Positions 50,220 to 59,161 are shown, counted from the first letter of the stretch. The stretch: 64,000 nucleotides of DNA from DAOUAG01 sp034432935 (GCA_034432935.1 DAOUBD010000018.1:62001-126000); one strand, 5' to 3'. Program-made: numbers and translations. Notes: a model not told the origin generated them from the letters alone.

Positions 50220-51566
50220 ATGCGCTATCACATTTGGACCGAAGGCTGCCAGATGAATGAAGCCGATTCCCAGAAGCTGGCGGCGGGCCTCGCCAAGCTC
50301 GGCTGGGAGCCGGCGCCGCGGGCGACGGAAGCCGACCTCGCGGTGGTGAACACCTGCGTCGTCCGTCAGAAGGCGGAGGACAGGGCGGTGAGCTATCTCG
50401 GTTACCTGCGCAAGCTCAAGGAGAGGCGCGGCGCTCTCCGCATCGCCGTGATGGGCTGCATGGTCGGCCCGCGGACGGACGGACTCAGGGCACGATTCCC
50501 CTTCGTGGACGTCTGGGCGCAGCCCCAGGCCTTCGACGCCATCCTGCGGCATCTCGTGCCAGATGCGGAGTTGGGCGGCGAGTTCTGGCCAGGCACCTTC
50601 CCGGAGCCGGAGGGCCCCACAGCCTTCGTGCCGGTGATCCACGGCTGCAACAAGTTCTGCACCTACTGCATCGTCCCCTACCGCCGTGGTCGCGAGCGCT
50701 CGCGCCCGGTTCCAGAGGTTGTGCGGGAGGTAGAGGCCCTCTGCGCCAAGGGGGTCCGGGAAGTCACCCTCCTGGGCCAGACGGTGGAGGCTTACGGCAA
50801 GGACCTGCCGCCGTCTGAAACGGGCGCCCGCCCTGACCTGGCGGACCTCTTCTCGGCCGTGCACGATGTGCCGGGCCTTCGGCGCATCAGGTTCCTCACC
50901 TCCTACCCGGCTGACCTGACGGACCGGATTATCGGCGCCGTGGCCGGCCTGCCCAAGGTATGCGAGCACTTCAACATCCCCCTTCAGTCGGGGGACGACG
51001 ATATCCTGCGCCTAATGCGCCGCGGCTACACCGTCGGCCAGTACTTGGAATGTGTCGAGCGGATCCGGCGGAAGATACCTCAGGCCTCCCTCAGCACTGA
51101 CGTCATCGTGGGCTTCTGCGGGGAGACGGAGGAGCAGTTCCTGCATACGATGGACGTCCTGGGGTCGCTGCGATTCGACAAGGTGCATGTCGCGGCCTAC
51201 TCGCCCCGGCCTGGCACCATCGCCTGGCGGCACCTGGAGGACTCGGTGCCGCAGGACGAGAAGATGCGTAGGCTCCACGCCGTGGAGGCGTTGCAGGAGC
51301 GCATCGCCAGCGAGATCAACGCTGGGCTAGTGGGCAGCATGCAGGAGGTGCTGGTGGAAGGCAGCCAGCAGGCGCCCGATGGCGGCCTAGTCTTCACGGG
51401 GCGCAACCGCGCCAACAAACTGGTGCACTTCCGGAGCCCAGCGCCGGCCCGGGATGGGGCAGCCGATGCCTTGCCGCCCGCCCCTGGCGATCTCGTGCAG
51501 GTGCGCGTCCAGCGGGCCACCGCCTGGTCGTTGCAGGGCGAGATGGCGTCGCCCGTGCCCGCCTAG
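50220..51566 (+). CDS. miaB: tRNA-2-methylthio-N6-dimethylallyladenosine synthase
   Basis: A 448-residue radical-SAM methylthiotransferase modifying A37 of tRNAs reading UNN codons. The N-terminal UPF0004 domain has Cys in TEGCQMNEADS, NTCVVRQKAEDRA and MGCMVG, ligands of the auxiliary [4Fe-4S] cluster. The radical-SAM motif CxxxCxxC is GCNKFCTYCIVPYRRGRERS, including the MiaB-type RGRERSR. A C-terminal TRAM domain follows. No alternative clade (RimO, MtaB) fits as well. Appears leaderless. Confidence 0.93.
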   Translation: MRYHIWTEGCQMNEADSQKLAAGLAKLGWEPAPRATEADLAVVNTCVVRQKAEDRAVSYLGYLRKLKERRGALRIAVMGCMVGPRTDGLRARFPFVDVWAQPQAFDAILRHLVPDAELGGEFWPGTFPEPEGPTAFVPVIHGCNKFCTYCIVPYRRGRERSRPVPEVVREVEALCAKGVREVTLLGQTVEAYGKDLPPSETGARPDLADLFSAVHDVPGLRRIRFLTSYPADLTDRIIGAVAGLPKVCEHFNIPLQSGDDDILRLMRRGYTVGQYLECVERIRRKIPQASLSTDVIVGFCGETEEQFLHTMDVLGSLRFDKVHVAAYSPRPGTIAWRHLEDSVPQDEKMRRLHAVEALQERIASEINAGLVGSMQEVLVEGSQQAPDGGLVFTGRNRANKLVHFRSPAPARDGAADALPPAPGDLVQVRVQRATAWSLQGEMASPVPA

Positions 51567-51578
51567 GCAGGCTGCCCC

Positions 51579-52259
51579 ATGCCAGCGGCGTCCCCCTTCG
51601 CCCGTAAGCAGCCCTTGGCTGCCCCCGTCCCAGGGAGGCCGGTGGCCGTGCTGGTCGTCATCTTCACGGTCGATGCCGGGCGGCTCCACGTCCTCCTCAT
51701 CCGGCGCAGCGCCGATCCCTTCAAGGGCTCCTGGTCGCTGCCAGGAGGTCTCCTCAACCGCGGGGAGTCGCCCGACGACGCCGCCGTGCGCAAGCTGGAC
51801 GAGGAGACGGGAGTTACGGACGTCTTCCTCGAGCAGTTGTACACGTTCTTCGATCTGGACGGCCGTGGTTCCATCGCCATCGCCTACTTCGCGCTGGTCG
51901 ACATCCACCGGACACATCTTGCGCAGCGGCGAGAGTGGCCGCCGGCCTGGTTCCCGGTCGCCGCCACTCCGCCCTTGGCCTTCCGCAATGAGGTGGTGGT
52001 GGAGTACGCTCTGCGGCGCCTGCGGGCCAAGCTGGAGTACTCCAACGTCGCCTACTCACTCTTGCCGGCGGAGTTCACCCTCTCCCAGTTGCAGCGCACG
52101 TACGAGGCGATCCTGGCGCGACCCCTGGACAAGAGGAACTTCCGCAAGCGGGTTCTGTCGCTAAAGTTGGTGGAACCTACCGGCCGGCGGGCCAGCGAGG
52201 GGCGGCATCGCCCCGCGCAGCTCTACCGGTTTCGGGAGCGCCACCCGGTAGTCTTTTGA
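51579..52259 (+). CDS. Nudix/winged-helix regulator, NrtR-like
   Basis: A 226-residue protein: Nudix domain (about 20-145) and a winged helix (about 150-226) with FTLSQLQRTYEAILARPLDKRN and RKRVLSL, the arrangement of NrtR regulators of NAD metabolism. The Nudix box reads GLLNRGESPDDAAVRKLDEE, with Lys where the catalytic REUxEE Glu is expected, as in non-hydrolytic NrtR sensors of ADP-ribose derivatives. It starts 12 bp after miaB. Target genes are unknown; no NAD biosynthesis operon is beside it. Confidence 0.85.
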   Translation: MPAASPFARKQPLAAPVPGRPVAVLVVIFTVDAGRLHVLLIRRSADPFKGSWSLPGGLLNRGESPDDAAVRKLDEETGVTDVFLEQLYTFFDLDGRGSIAIAYFALVDIHRTHLAQRREWPPAWFPVAATPPLAFRNEVVVEYALRRLRAKLEYSNVAYSLLPAEFTLSQLQRTYEAILARPLDKRNFRKRVLSLKLVEPTGRRASEGRHRPAQLYRFRERHPVVF

Positions 52260-52404
52260 ACGCCCTCTGACCGGCCCCCTAGGCCCTGGGGTGCCGAAGG
52301 GTAGGGGGCTCCGACGGCGCATGGCGCAAGGCATTCCAGTGGTGGCTAGCCCTTCGGGGCAGCGGGCCCCTACAATGACGCTCAGACAAGGAGGAAGAGC
52401 ATCT

Positions 52405-52911
52405 GTGAAGGTTGGCGCTCTGGCTGCGGCCCTGTTGGGCGCCTTGCTGGTAGTCGCCTGCGGCGGGAAGACCGCCGTACCTACGCCCGAATACCTGCGC
52501 GCCGTCGATATCGTGCTGGGCGATGCGCAACAGCGTTCGCCTCAGCTCCCGCCTGAAGAGTCCCAGAAGTACATGGTGGACAGGGATTTCACCATCAAGA
52601 AGCTGAGCAACGATATCGACACCCTGAAGGACACGGTTGCCCGCCTTGACCGGCTGGAGCCTCCGCCGGAGGCCGCCAGAGACCACCAAGCCCTTATCAG
52701 CAACGCCCAGGCCCTCATGGGCGTTTACCAGGACTTGAAGGCGAAGGTAGAAGCGGCCCGCGCGCCGGAAGACCTGCAAGCCATAAAGGACAGCCTTCCC
52801 ATTCCGGAGGGCGTGCAGGCCGGCAAAGGGTTCAAGGACGCCTGTCAGAGGCTCCAGTTCCTGGCCCAGGACCTGCGCCTCAACATCGATCTATCGTGCG
52901 ACAAATTCTGA
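52405..52911 (+). CDS. lipoprotein, paralogue 1 of 3
   Basis: A 168-residue lipoprotein (Cys19 in VVACGG) with a mostly helical mature part of about 145 residues. GTG 52405 follows AAGGAGGAAG. Its C-terminus, DACQRLQFLAQDLRLNIDLSC, matches the ends of the next two genes, so the three are an ancient tandem family. Between lies a helix with charged repeats (KKLSNDIDTLKDTVARLDRLEPP). Function unknown; an extracytoplasmic helical-bundle sensor or scaffold is possible. Confidence 0.75.
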   Translation: MKVGALAAALLGALLVVACGGKTAVPTPEYLRAVDIVLGDAQQRSPQLPPEESQKYMVDRDFTIKKLSNDIDTLKDTVARLDRLEPPPEAARDHQALISNAQALMGVYQDLKAKVEAARAPEDLQAIKDSLPIPEGVQAGKGFKDACQRLQFLAQDLRLNIDLSCDKF

Positions 52912-52986
52912 GCGGGAGGCGTCGCGCGGCCTGTGTTATGATGCCGGCAAAGCTCGCCGGAGGCCCCGGCTAGTAGGAGGCTTATC

Positions 52987-53529
52987 ATGATCACCCGCAC
53001 GGTGGGCGCCCTGGTGGGCGTCGTCTCGATGGCGCTTGTGGCCGGCGCTGCTTGCGGCGGCGGAGGGGGCGGCAGCGCGCTAACCCTCGAGGAGTACTTC
53101 CAGCAGATGGAGACCATCGCTGGGGACCTGGACCAGAGGTCCAACGAGCTCTCCGATCGTTATGACCAAGACGTGAACAACGCGGCCAGTGAGGAAGAGG
53201 TTTTGAAGCTAACGGTCCAGTTCTTCGAAGACGGCGCCGCTGCGACCCGAAGCGCATTGGACAGGGTGGAGAAGCTCAAGCCGCCCTCCGAAGCCAAGGA
53301 CGAGCACGAGGAGTTCCTGGCCGCCGGACGGGCCATCGTTGACCTGTTCGATGGCATAATCGAACGGGCGAAAGCGGCGAAGTCAGCAGACGACATCCAG
53401 GCCTTGGGCAATGATCTGGACAACCCGCCTTATAGCGATGCCAGCAAGCGCGCAGACGACGCTTGCTTCGCCTTGCAGGAAGTGGCTGATCAGAACAACA
53501 TAGACGTCGATCTCACCTGTGGGAGCTAG
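52987..53529 (+). CDS. lipoprotein, paralogue 2 of 3
   Basis: A 180-residue lipoprotein: Cys23 (AGAAC) followed by a Gly run, then a helical domain (LTLEEYFQQMETIAGDLDQR) with RVEKLKPPSEAKDEHEEF, similar to the LxPPxEAxxxH segment of paralogue 1, and the C-terminal DACFALQEVADQNNIDVDLTC. TAGGAGG precedes ATG 52987. The stop region overlaps the start of paralogue 3. Function unknown. Confidence 0.8.
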   Translation: MITRTVGALVGVVSMALVAGAACGGGGGGSALTLEEYFQQMETIAGDLDQRSNELSDRYDQDVNNAASEEEVLKLTVQFFEDGAAATRSALDRVEKLKPPSEAKDEHEEFLAAGRAIVDLFDGIIERAKAAKSADDIQALGNDLDNPPYSDASKRADDACFALQEVADQNNIDVDLTCGS

Positions 53530-54112
53530 GCCACCCTTTACGGCTTGCGCTGCAGCGCTACTGCTGGCGACGGCGGTTGCCACGGCGGCCTGCGGTGGTG
53601 GCGACGGCGGCTCGAGCCCGGCACCCTCGCCGGCGCCCCAGGGAACCCCAGCGCAAACTGCGTCGCCCGAGGAGCGGGCGTACTTCGATGCCCTCAAGGC
53701 AGCGCTGGACGCCATGCACCAGCGGTCGGCTGAGCTGCGGGACTTCCGGTCCCAAGCCTTTGCCTTGCAGTTGACCGAGGACCAGCGGCGAACGAACTCG
53801 CAGGAACTGGGGCGACGCTACCGCTCCTACGCCGAGGAGGCGCGGAATGCCTTATCCCAGATCGTGGCTCCTGCTGGCCTTGAGGCGGTACACGGCTCCC
53901 TCCTGGCAGCGGTGGACGGCCTCGTGAAGCTGGGCCAGGACCTGGAGTCCTACCTTAGCGAGTCGCCCGTGGCCACCAGCCAGGGCTTTGCGGATGCCTT
54001 CGGCAGGGCCGACGGCGTAACCGTTGAGCAGCGCTTCCGCGACTTCTGCTTCGACCTCCAGTCGCAGGCCCGGGCCCGAGGGTTGGGGGTCGACTTGGGC
54101 TGTAACCAGTAG
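53519..54112 (+). CDS. lipoprotein, paralogue 3 of 3
   Basis: A 197-residue lipoprotein (Cys25 in ATAAC) with a Ser/Pro/Thr spacer (to about residue 48), then the same helical domain: YFDALKAALDAMHQRSAELR, an IVAPAGLEAVHGS segment matching the PPxEA turn, and C-terminal DFCFDLQSQARARGLGVDLGC. GTG 53519 overlaps paralogue 2 by 11 bp. A possible Cys10 within the signal is not a lipobox. Function unknown. Confidence 0.75.
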   Translation: MGARPPFTACAAALLLATAVATAACGGGDGGSSPAPSPAPQGTPAQTASPEERAYFDALKAALDAMHQRSAELRDFRSQAFALQLTEDQRRTNSQELGRRYRSYAEEARNALSQIVAPAGLEAVHGSLLAAVDGLVKLGQDLESYLSESPVATSQGFADAFGRADGVTVEQRFRDFCFDLQSQARARGLGVDLGCNQ

Positions 54113-54237
54113 ACGCCCGGCGCGGCGCTGCCGCATCTCCCAGGCTGCTGAGCCGCCGGGAAGGACCGTAGAGCGGTTGCCGCGCCACCTCCGTTCGGCT
54201 GAGCTCCCCTCGTGCAGGCAGCGCCTGCGTCCGGGGC

Positions 54238-56202
54238 CTAAATCCCTATGGCTGGGCAACCGGCCGGCAGGTTGGGGTTCAGCCCCGCCACGTAGCGCAG
54301 GACGCGCAGCGCGTCCACGGCGTCCAGATCGGAATCGCAGTCAGTGTCGCCTCGCGCAAGGCAATCGGGCGCTGGCCCGAGCCCCGCGACGTCCCGCAGG
54401 ATGAACAGCGCGTCTATGGCATCCACCGTGCCATCGCAGGTGACGTCGCCGAGGGGAGCCGGCGTTGCCGTCGGCGAGGCCGTCGGTGAGGACGTCGGCG
54501 TGGGCGTAGGCGACGGTGTAGGCGATGGAGTGGGGGAGGGCGAAGGTGTGGGTGATGGTGTGGGCGTAGGTGTGGGCGTAGGCGTTGGTGTCGGCGTTGG
54601 CGTAGGAGTGGGAGTGGGCGTAGGCGACGGTGACGGTGTCGGCGTGGGCGTTGCGCCAGATCCTCCAGCGTCGACCGAGGCCGAGAACGGGGACTCGCCG
54701 TTCTGGTTGAAGGCTCGCACCTTGTAGCAGTAGCCAGACCCCGTGTCCAACCCGCTGCCGTAGTTGTCGTCGGTGTAGGCCAGCACGTCCGCTAAGACCG
54801 TGTCGACAAGACCGAAGTCGGCGCCGGACGCGCCGGAGCAGGGCAGGGCTGCCCGCCACACCTCATATCCCGTCTCGCCGCTGACATCCTGCCACGCCAG
54901 GCCGATGGCGTTGGCTCCCGCGCTGGCCGATAGACCGGCCGGCGCAGCGGGCACAGCGCCCCCGCCCAGCGGGTACAGGGCGGAAGCGCCGGCAGCATCG
55001 TCGGCGCAGGGCGTGTGGACGATACCGCCGTATGAGCCGTCCATGACCGGGCACGGGTTGCAGCCGCCGGTATACGAAGGGTGGCCGAGCCCCAAAACGT
55101 GACCGTATTCGTGCAGCAGCACCGTCTCGAGATCGTAGTACCCGTCGCAGTTGCCCTGGCCGTTGGTCCGCCAAAGGCCGCCGAAGTGGTCCGTGTCCAC
55201 CTCCGTGTCGGCATCGAGCGTCGTTCCGGCCCAGTAACAGATGTAGGTAGTGGCAAGGGTAGACGAACTATGGCCCGGCTCGCTTATCCCCCAAGTCGTG
55301 TCGTTCAGCCCGTCGCAGTCGCCCGAAGTGCTGGTGCGACTGGTGTTGGCGAAGGGCCCGAAGCTAATGTACGAAGCGGGGACGTTTTGCCAGGCGTGGA
55401 AGGCGTTGGCCGCGGCCTGCCGAACCGCTGCGGCGCTCAGTTGCGCCGGCTTGCCGCTCGTGGCGTTGACGAAGAAGGCCACCGGTATATCCGCGTCGTC
55501 GAAGCGCGGGCCGAGGGTGGCATAGGCGCTCTCGATGATGCCACCGCCGGCGCCGCCGGCCAGGGGGTCCTCGGCGGTACTGAGGGCGCCCCGGGACGCT
55601 ACTGCCACCCGCTGCTCCAGTTGGTCCAGGCGCAAGCCGAGGCCGGCCACGTAGCCCTGGGGCGTCACAGCGAACTTGGACTGGAACCCCTCCGAGGGCA
55701 CGAGGCCGTAGGTGCCGTCGGAGCGCAGGAAAAGGACGAGGCGCTCTCCGGCAACGAACTCCGGGCTGGTTCCAGCCTCCAGCCGCAGCGGCCCGAAATC
55801 GCCGCCGGCGACGGTGACCGTGATGTCCGCGCTGGCCTCTAGCCGGCCCTTTAGCACAATGTCCGGGCGGAGGGTGACCCGGGTGACGATCTTTACGGGT
55901 CCGTTCGAGTAGCAACCTTGGAGGGCCGTGACTGTCCCGGCCACGACGATGCTCGAGCGGTCCGTCAGTTCGTCCAGGGTAACGGGGGCCATGAGCCCGC
56001 CTCGGCCGCCTGTGTGGGAGGCGCCCGCTGTGCGCGGTGGGTCGCAGGGGCCGGTGATGGGAGTCTGCCTTTGGCCGGCAGCAGGCGAGGCAGCGAGGAA
56101 GACGACCAACGCCGCTATAAGGAGACCCGCGCCCAGGGCGCCAGCCGAGGCGCCGGAGGGCCAACGGGGGGAGCCTTCGACTTGCGGCATTCTGCTAATC
56201 AT
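54238..56202 (-). CDS. secreted matrixin metalloprotease with FnIII, Thr/Pro linker and dockerin
   Basis: A 654-residue exported protein. Signal peptide ends near residue 43. Residues 75-180 are an unrecognised beta domain. The matrixin domain (about 225-412) has HEYGHVLGLGH (364-374) and a Met-turn at VMDGS (Met387), giving the HExxHxxGxxH zinc site. An FnIII domain (about 420-508), a Thr/Pro repeat linker (about 513-570) and a dockerin type I pair (GDVTCDGTVDAIDALFILRD and GDTDCDSDLDAVDALRVLRY) follow. Dockerins bind cohesins; none is in the window. Convergent with the lipoprotein cluster. Confidence 0.88.
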   Translation of the reverse strand: MISRMPQVEGSPRWPSGASAGALGAGLLIAALVVFLAASPAAGQRQTPITGPCDPPRTAGASHTGGRGGLMAPVTLDELTDRSSIVVAGTVTALQGCYSNGPVKIVTRVTLRPDIVLKGRLEASADITVTVAGGDFGPLRLEAGTSPEFVAGERLVLFLRSDGTYGLVPSEGFQSKFAVTPQGYVAGLGLRLDQLEQRVAVASRGALSTAEDPLAGGAGGGIIESAYATLGPRFDDADIPVAFFVNATSGKPAQLSAAAVRQAAANAFHAWQNVPASYISFGPFANTSRTSTSGDCDGLNDTTWGISEPGHSSSTLATTYICYWAGTTLDADTEVDTDHFGGLWRTNGQGNCDGYYDLETVLLHEYGHVLGLGHPSYTGGCNPCPVMDGSYGGIVHTPCADDAAGASALYPLGGGAVPAAPAGLSASAGANAIGLAWQDVSGETGYEVWRAALPCSGASGADFGLVDTVLADVLAYTDDNYGSGLDTGSGYCYKVRAFNQNGESPFSASVDAGGSGATPTPTPSPSPTPTPTPTPTPTPTPTPTPTPTPSPTPSPSPTPSPTPSPTPTPTSSPTASPTATPAPLGDVTCDGTVDAIDALFILRDVAGLGPAPDCLARGDTDCDSDLDAVDALRVLRYVAGLNPNLPAGCPAIGI

Positions 56203-56290
56203 TATCGCGCGACGGGCAGGCTAGTCGCCGCTATAGGAGACGCCGCTTGGCGGCCCGCCGTTACCCGCGCTGGGCCTGAGGGCAGACGCG

Positions 56291-57718
56291 CTACGCGGCG
56301 CTCACCGGCGGGCGGCGGTTGGCCCAGGGGCGGGCCTGCTCCAACTGGGCGGCCAGGCGGAAGAGCGTCGCTTCGTCCCCGAATCGGGCCACGAAGTGGG
56401 TGCCCACCGGCAAGCCCGCCGCGTTCCAGTACAGAGGCACCGACATTGCGGGCTGGCCCGTCGCGTTGATGAACGGGGTAAAGGGAACGTACTCAGCCGC
56501 CCGCTCGAATCCGGCCAAGGGATTGCCTGGAGCCGGGTCGAAGTAGCCGAGAGGGACGGGGGGCGCCGCGAGGGTAGGCGTCAGCCATATGTCATAGCGC
56601 TGGAAGAAGCCCGCAAAAGCGCGGGCCATCTGCTGCATGGCGGTGACCGCCAAGAGGTACTGGGGCGCGCTGACCTCCCGGCCTCGTTGGGCCAGCGCCC
56701 AGGTAAGGGGTTCTAGCTCATCCTGCCGGGGCTCGCGGCCTAAGGCCAGGGCCATGCCGTCCACGCTCCAGGCGCAGCCCGCGGCCCAGATGGCGGTGAA
56801 GGCTTGCAACGCGCCCTCGCTGTCGATGGGCGGCGCCGCCTCCTCGACGTGGTGACCCAGCTCTTCGCACAGGGCCGCCGCGTCCTGGACGGCAGCGGTG
56901 CAATCTGGGTGCACCGGCACGCCGGTGGGCGCCTGCGCGGTGAAAGCGATGCGCAAACGGCCCGGATCGGCCCCCACCTCCTGGATGAAGGGGCGGGCCG
57001 GCGGCGGCGCCCAGTAGGGGTCGCCCAAGTCAGGCCCCGCCGTGGCGTCCAGAAGGGCTGCGCTGTCCCGCACCGAACGGGTAAGGGCGTGGTCGATAGC
57101 CAGTCCGTTCATGATGTCTCCCACCGCCGGTCCCTGGGGCGTACGCGCCCGGGTGGGCTTCAGCCCGAAGAGGCCGCAGCAGGAGGCCGGGATGCGTATC
57201 GAGCCGCCGCCGTCGTTGCCGTGGGCCATGGGGACGATGCCAGCGGCCACGGAGGCCGCGGAGCCTCCGCTGGAGCCTCCCGTGGTGTACCGGGTGTCCC
57301 ATGGGTTGCGGGCGGGACCGAAGAGCTTTGGCTCTGTTGTGGGTAAGAGGCCAAACTCCGGCGTGTTGGTCTTGCCGATGATGATGAGCCCCGCCGCCTT
57401 GTACCGCGCCACTAGCGTGCTATCGCTGTCGGGCACGAAGTCCTTGCAGAAGGCGGACCCAGAGGTCATGCGCACGCCTGCGTAGGCGGGGCCCAGGTCC
57501 TTGATCAGGAAGGGCACGCCGGTGAAGGGGCCTTCCGGCAGGGGACCCTGGGCGGCGCGTCGCGCCTCGTCGTACATCGGGGTCACGACGGCGTTGATGG
57601 CGCCGTTTACCCGCTCTATTCGTTCGATGGCGGCCTCGACCAACTCGATGGGTTTCACCTGCTTCTTGCGGACTAGTTCCGCCTGGGCAGTGGCGTCTAA
57701 CAGGGCTACGTCGTTCAT
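56291..57718 (-). CDS. amidase-signature-family amidase
   Basis: A 475-residue serine amidase. The catalytic triad is visible: Lys73 in FLIKDLG, cis-Ser149 in TTGGSSGGSAA and nucleophile Ser173 in DGGGSIRIPA, with the normal spacing of 76 and 24 residues. It hydrolyses an unknown carboxamide. It is unlike GatA in context (no gatB/gatC) and closer to 6-aminohexanoate-cyclic-dimer hydrolase-type members. Starts at ATG 57718, 51 bp after the sugar isomerase-like gene on the same strand. Confidence 0.9.
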   Translation of the reverse strand: MNDVALLDATAQAELVRKKQVKPIELVEAAIERIERVNGAINAVVTPMYDEARRAAQGPLPEGPFTGVPFLIKDLGPAYAGVRMTSGSAFCKDFVPDSDSTLVARYKAAGLIIIGKTNTPEFGLLPTTEPKLFGPARNPWDTRYTTGGSSGGSAASVAAGIVPMAHGNDGGGSIRIPASCCGLFGLKPTRARTPQGPAVGDIMNGLAIDHALTRSVRDSAALLDATAGPDLGDPYWAPPPARPFIQEVGADPGRLRIAFTAQAPTGVPVHPDCTAAVQDAAALCEELGHHVEEAAPPIDSEGALQAFTAIWAAGCAWSVDGMALALGREPRQDELEPLTWALAQRGREVSAPQYLLAVTAMQQMARAFAGFFQRYDIWLTPTLAAPPVPLGYFDPAPGNPLAGFERAAEYVPFTPFINATGQPAMSVPLYWNAAGLPVGTHFVARFGDEATLFRLAAQLEQARPWANRRPPVSAA

Positions 57719-57769
57719 GATCGGCTCCTCCTTCGAACGCCGTAAGGGTTGCAGATGACGGCCCTGGGG

Positions 57770-58729
57770 TCAAGGCAGCAAGCCCTTCTCCCGCAGGAAA
57801 TCCGGGGCCGCTGCCACCTGCTCCTCGGGCACACGTTGGTTAATCTCGAAGACCCGTGGGACGTGAGGCGGCAGGTGGGCAGCGTAGTGGGCCCAGTCCG
57901 CTGTGCCGTGCCCGGGGGCCCTGTGGTCCGCCAGGCCGTCCACATCGTGCACGTGGGTCCCGACGCAGCGGCCGCCCAGCCCCGTAAGCCATTGCGTGTG
58001 CGGCACGAGGCCCAGACGGTCCAGCACCTCGGCGTGGCCCACGTCGAGCCAGAAGCCGGCAACGTGATCCGGGTATTCCGACAGCAGTTCGGCCATCTCG
58101 CCAGGCGAGGGGAACTCGTGGTAGTGGTACCGGTTCTCCAGGCCGACGGTTACGCCGAGCTTCGCCGCGTGTTCGGCGATCTCGGCCAGCGAGCGGCGGG
58201 CGCGCGGGAAGTGGACGGCCGCGCCCTCTCTCCGGCGCTCCGCTGCCTTCCTGCGCAGGCGCTCCACCTCCTCGCCGTCCCGCTGGCCGGAATCATAGAG
58301 CCGGCGCAACTGCCTCTCCTCCTCGAACATCGTGGTCCCGATGCCGCCCAGGTGCACCACCAGCAGCCCGGCGCCCGCCTCGGCCGCGCAGTCGGCGCTG
58401 GCCTTCGCCAAGCGGACGGCCAGGCTCCGCTCCTCCTCGTCCAGCGCCGCCAGGTTCAGGGCGTCCGAAAGGCGGCCATCGGGCGCGCGTACCCGCGGGC
58501 AGGGCGAGTGGACGGAGGAGACCGCCACCGCGTCAGCACGTAAGATCTCTTCTACGCCTTCTGAAGGGACCACGTAACTTATCTCCACGTGACGGAAGCC
58601 GAGGCCAGCGGCGGCGAGGGCGAAGGAGCGCATGTCGTCGCGGCTTTGCCCGTCGAGGGGAAAGCGGCCCTGCGACCACATGGTAGACAGGGAGGCGATG
58701 GGGGCAGGTGGTGGCGTCGCGCTGCTCAC
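57770..58729 (-). CDS. sugar phosphate isomerase/epimerase-like TIM-barrel protein
   Basis: A 319-residue xylose-isomerase-like (AP endonuclease 2 superfamily) barrel. Metal-site segments are VGLENRYHYHEFP (Glu), GFWLDVGHAEVLD (Asp/His) and VGTHVHDVDGL (His). LLVVHLGGIG supplies an upstream His. Members isomerise or epimerise sugars and inositols; the substrate cannot be told. GTG 58729 starts the gene. It precedes the amidase by 51 bp on the same strand, suggesting one catabolic transcript. Confidence 0.82.
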   Translation of the reverse strand: MSSATPPPAPIASLSTMWSQGRFPLDGQSRDDMRSFALAAAGLGFRHVEISYVVPSEGVEEILRADAVAVSSVHSPCPRVRAPDGRLSDALNLAALDEEERSLAVRLAKASADCAAEAGAGLLVVHLGGIGTTMFEEERQLRRLYDSGQRDGEEVERLRRKAAERRREGAAVHFPRARRSLAEIAEHAAKLGVTVGLENRYHYHEFPSPGEMAELLSEYPDHVAGFWLDVGHAEVLDRLGLVPHTQWLTGLGGRCVGTHVHDVDGLADHRAPGHGTADWAHYAAHLPPHVPRVFEINQRVPEEQVAAAPDFLREKGLLP

Positions 58730-58770
58730 GCTACGAGTCTAGCACGGGGGGCGGGCGACGCGTCATGGCC

Positions 58771-59085
58771 TCAACCCTCTGGCCCCTCCGGCGGCGGCCC
58801 TCCGGCCAGGCCCAGCCGGCGGACCAGCCTAAGGCCCGCGACCGTAGCGAGGCTGGCGCCAGTGACGGCGGCAGGGATGCTCAGCAGAAAGCCGGTGGTG
58901 TCTCGCAGCCCCAGCAACGGTAGCGCGACGCCGCCGAGGCAGGCGCCAGCCAGGGTCAGCGGCAGCGTTGGGAGGGCGCCCCTGCCGCGAACGAGGACAG
59001 CGGCAAGGGACCAGGGAACGAGGCCCAGGAGCGACCAGATGGTGAAGAAGAAGAGGAGGAAGGCTAGCCGGGCTTCAACGGTCAC
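58771..59085 (-). CDS. small integral membrane protein
   Basis: A 104-residue protein with three or four predicted membrane segments (AFLLFFFTIWSLLGLVPWSL, LPLTLAGACLGGVALPLLGL and a final GFLLSIPAAVTGASLATVAG) and a short charged tail (GGPPPEGPEG). No recognised family. GTG 59085 is chosen because the open frame upstream runs through the repeat region and is not protein-like. It ends 41 bp before the isomerase-like gene and may lead its transcript. Confidence 0.6.
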   Translation of the reverse strand: MTVEARLAFLLFFFTIWSLLGLVPWSLAAVLVRGRGALPTLPLTLAGACLGGVALPLLGLRDTTGFLLSIPAAVTGASLATVAGLRLVRRLGLAGGPPPEGPEG

Positions 59086-59161
59086 GCAGACAGGGTATGG
59101 GCCAAGCGGCTCAGGGGCAACGGCGGGCGGGCACCTTACGGGCGGCTGAGGCAATCCCCGC

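Noticed and set aside
54214..54228. GCAGGC/GCCTGC hairpin between the lipoprotein cluster and the matrixin gene as a terminator
   Set aside because: Only 6 bp with a 3-nt loop and no T-run; too weak to annotate.
54440..54660. Short tandem repeats resembling a CRISPR or minisatellite
   Set aside because: They are Thr-Pro codon repeats of the linker in the matrixin/dockerin protein.
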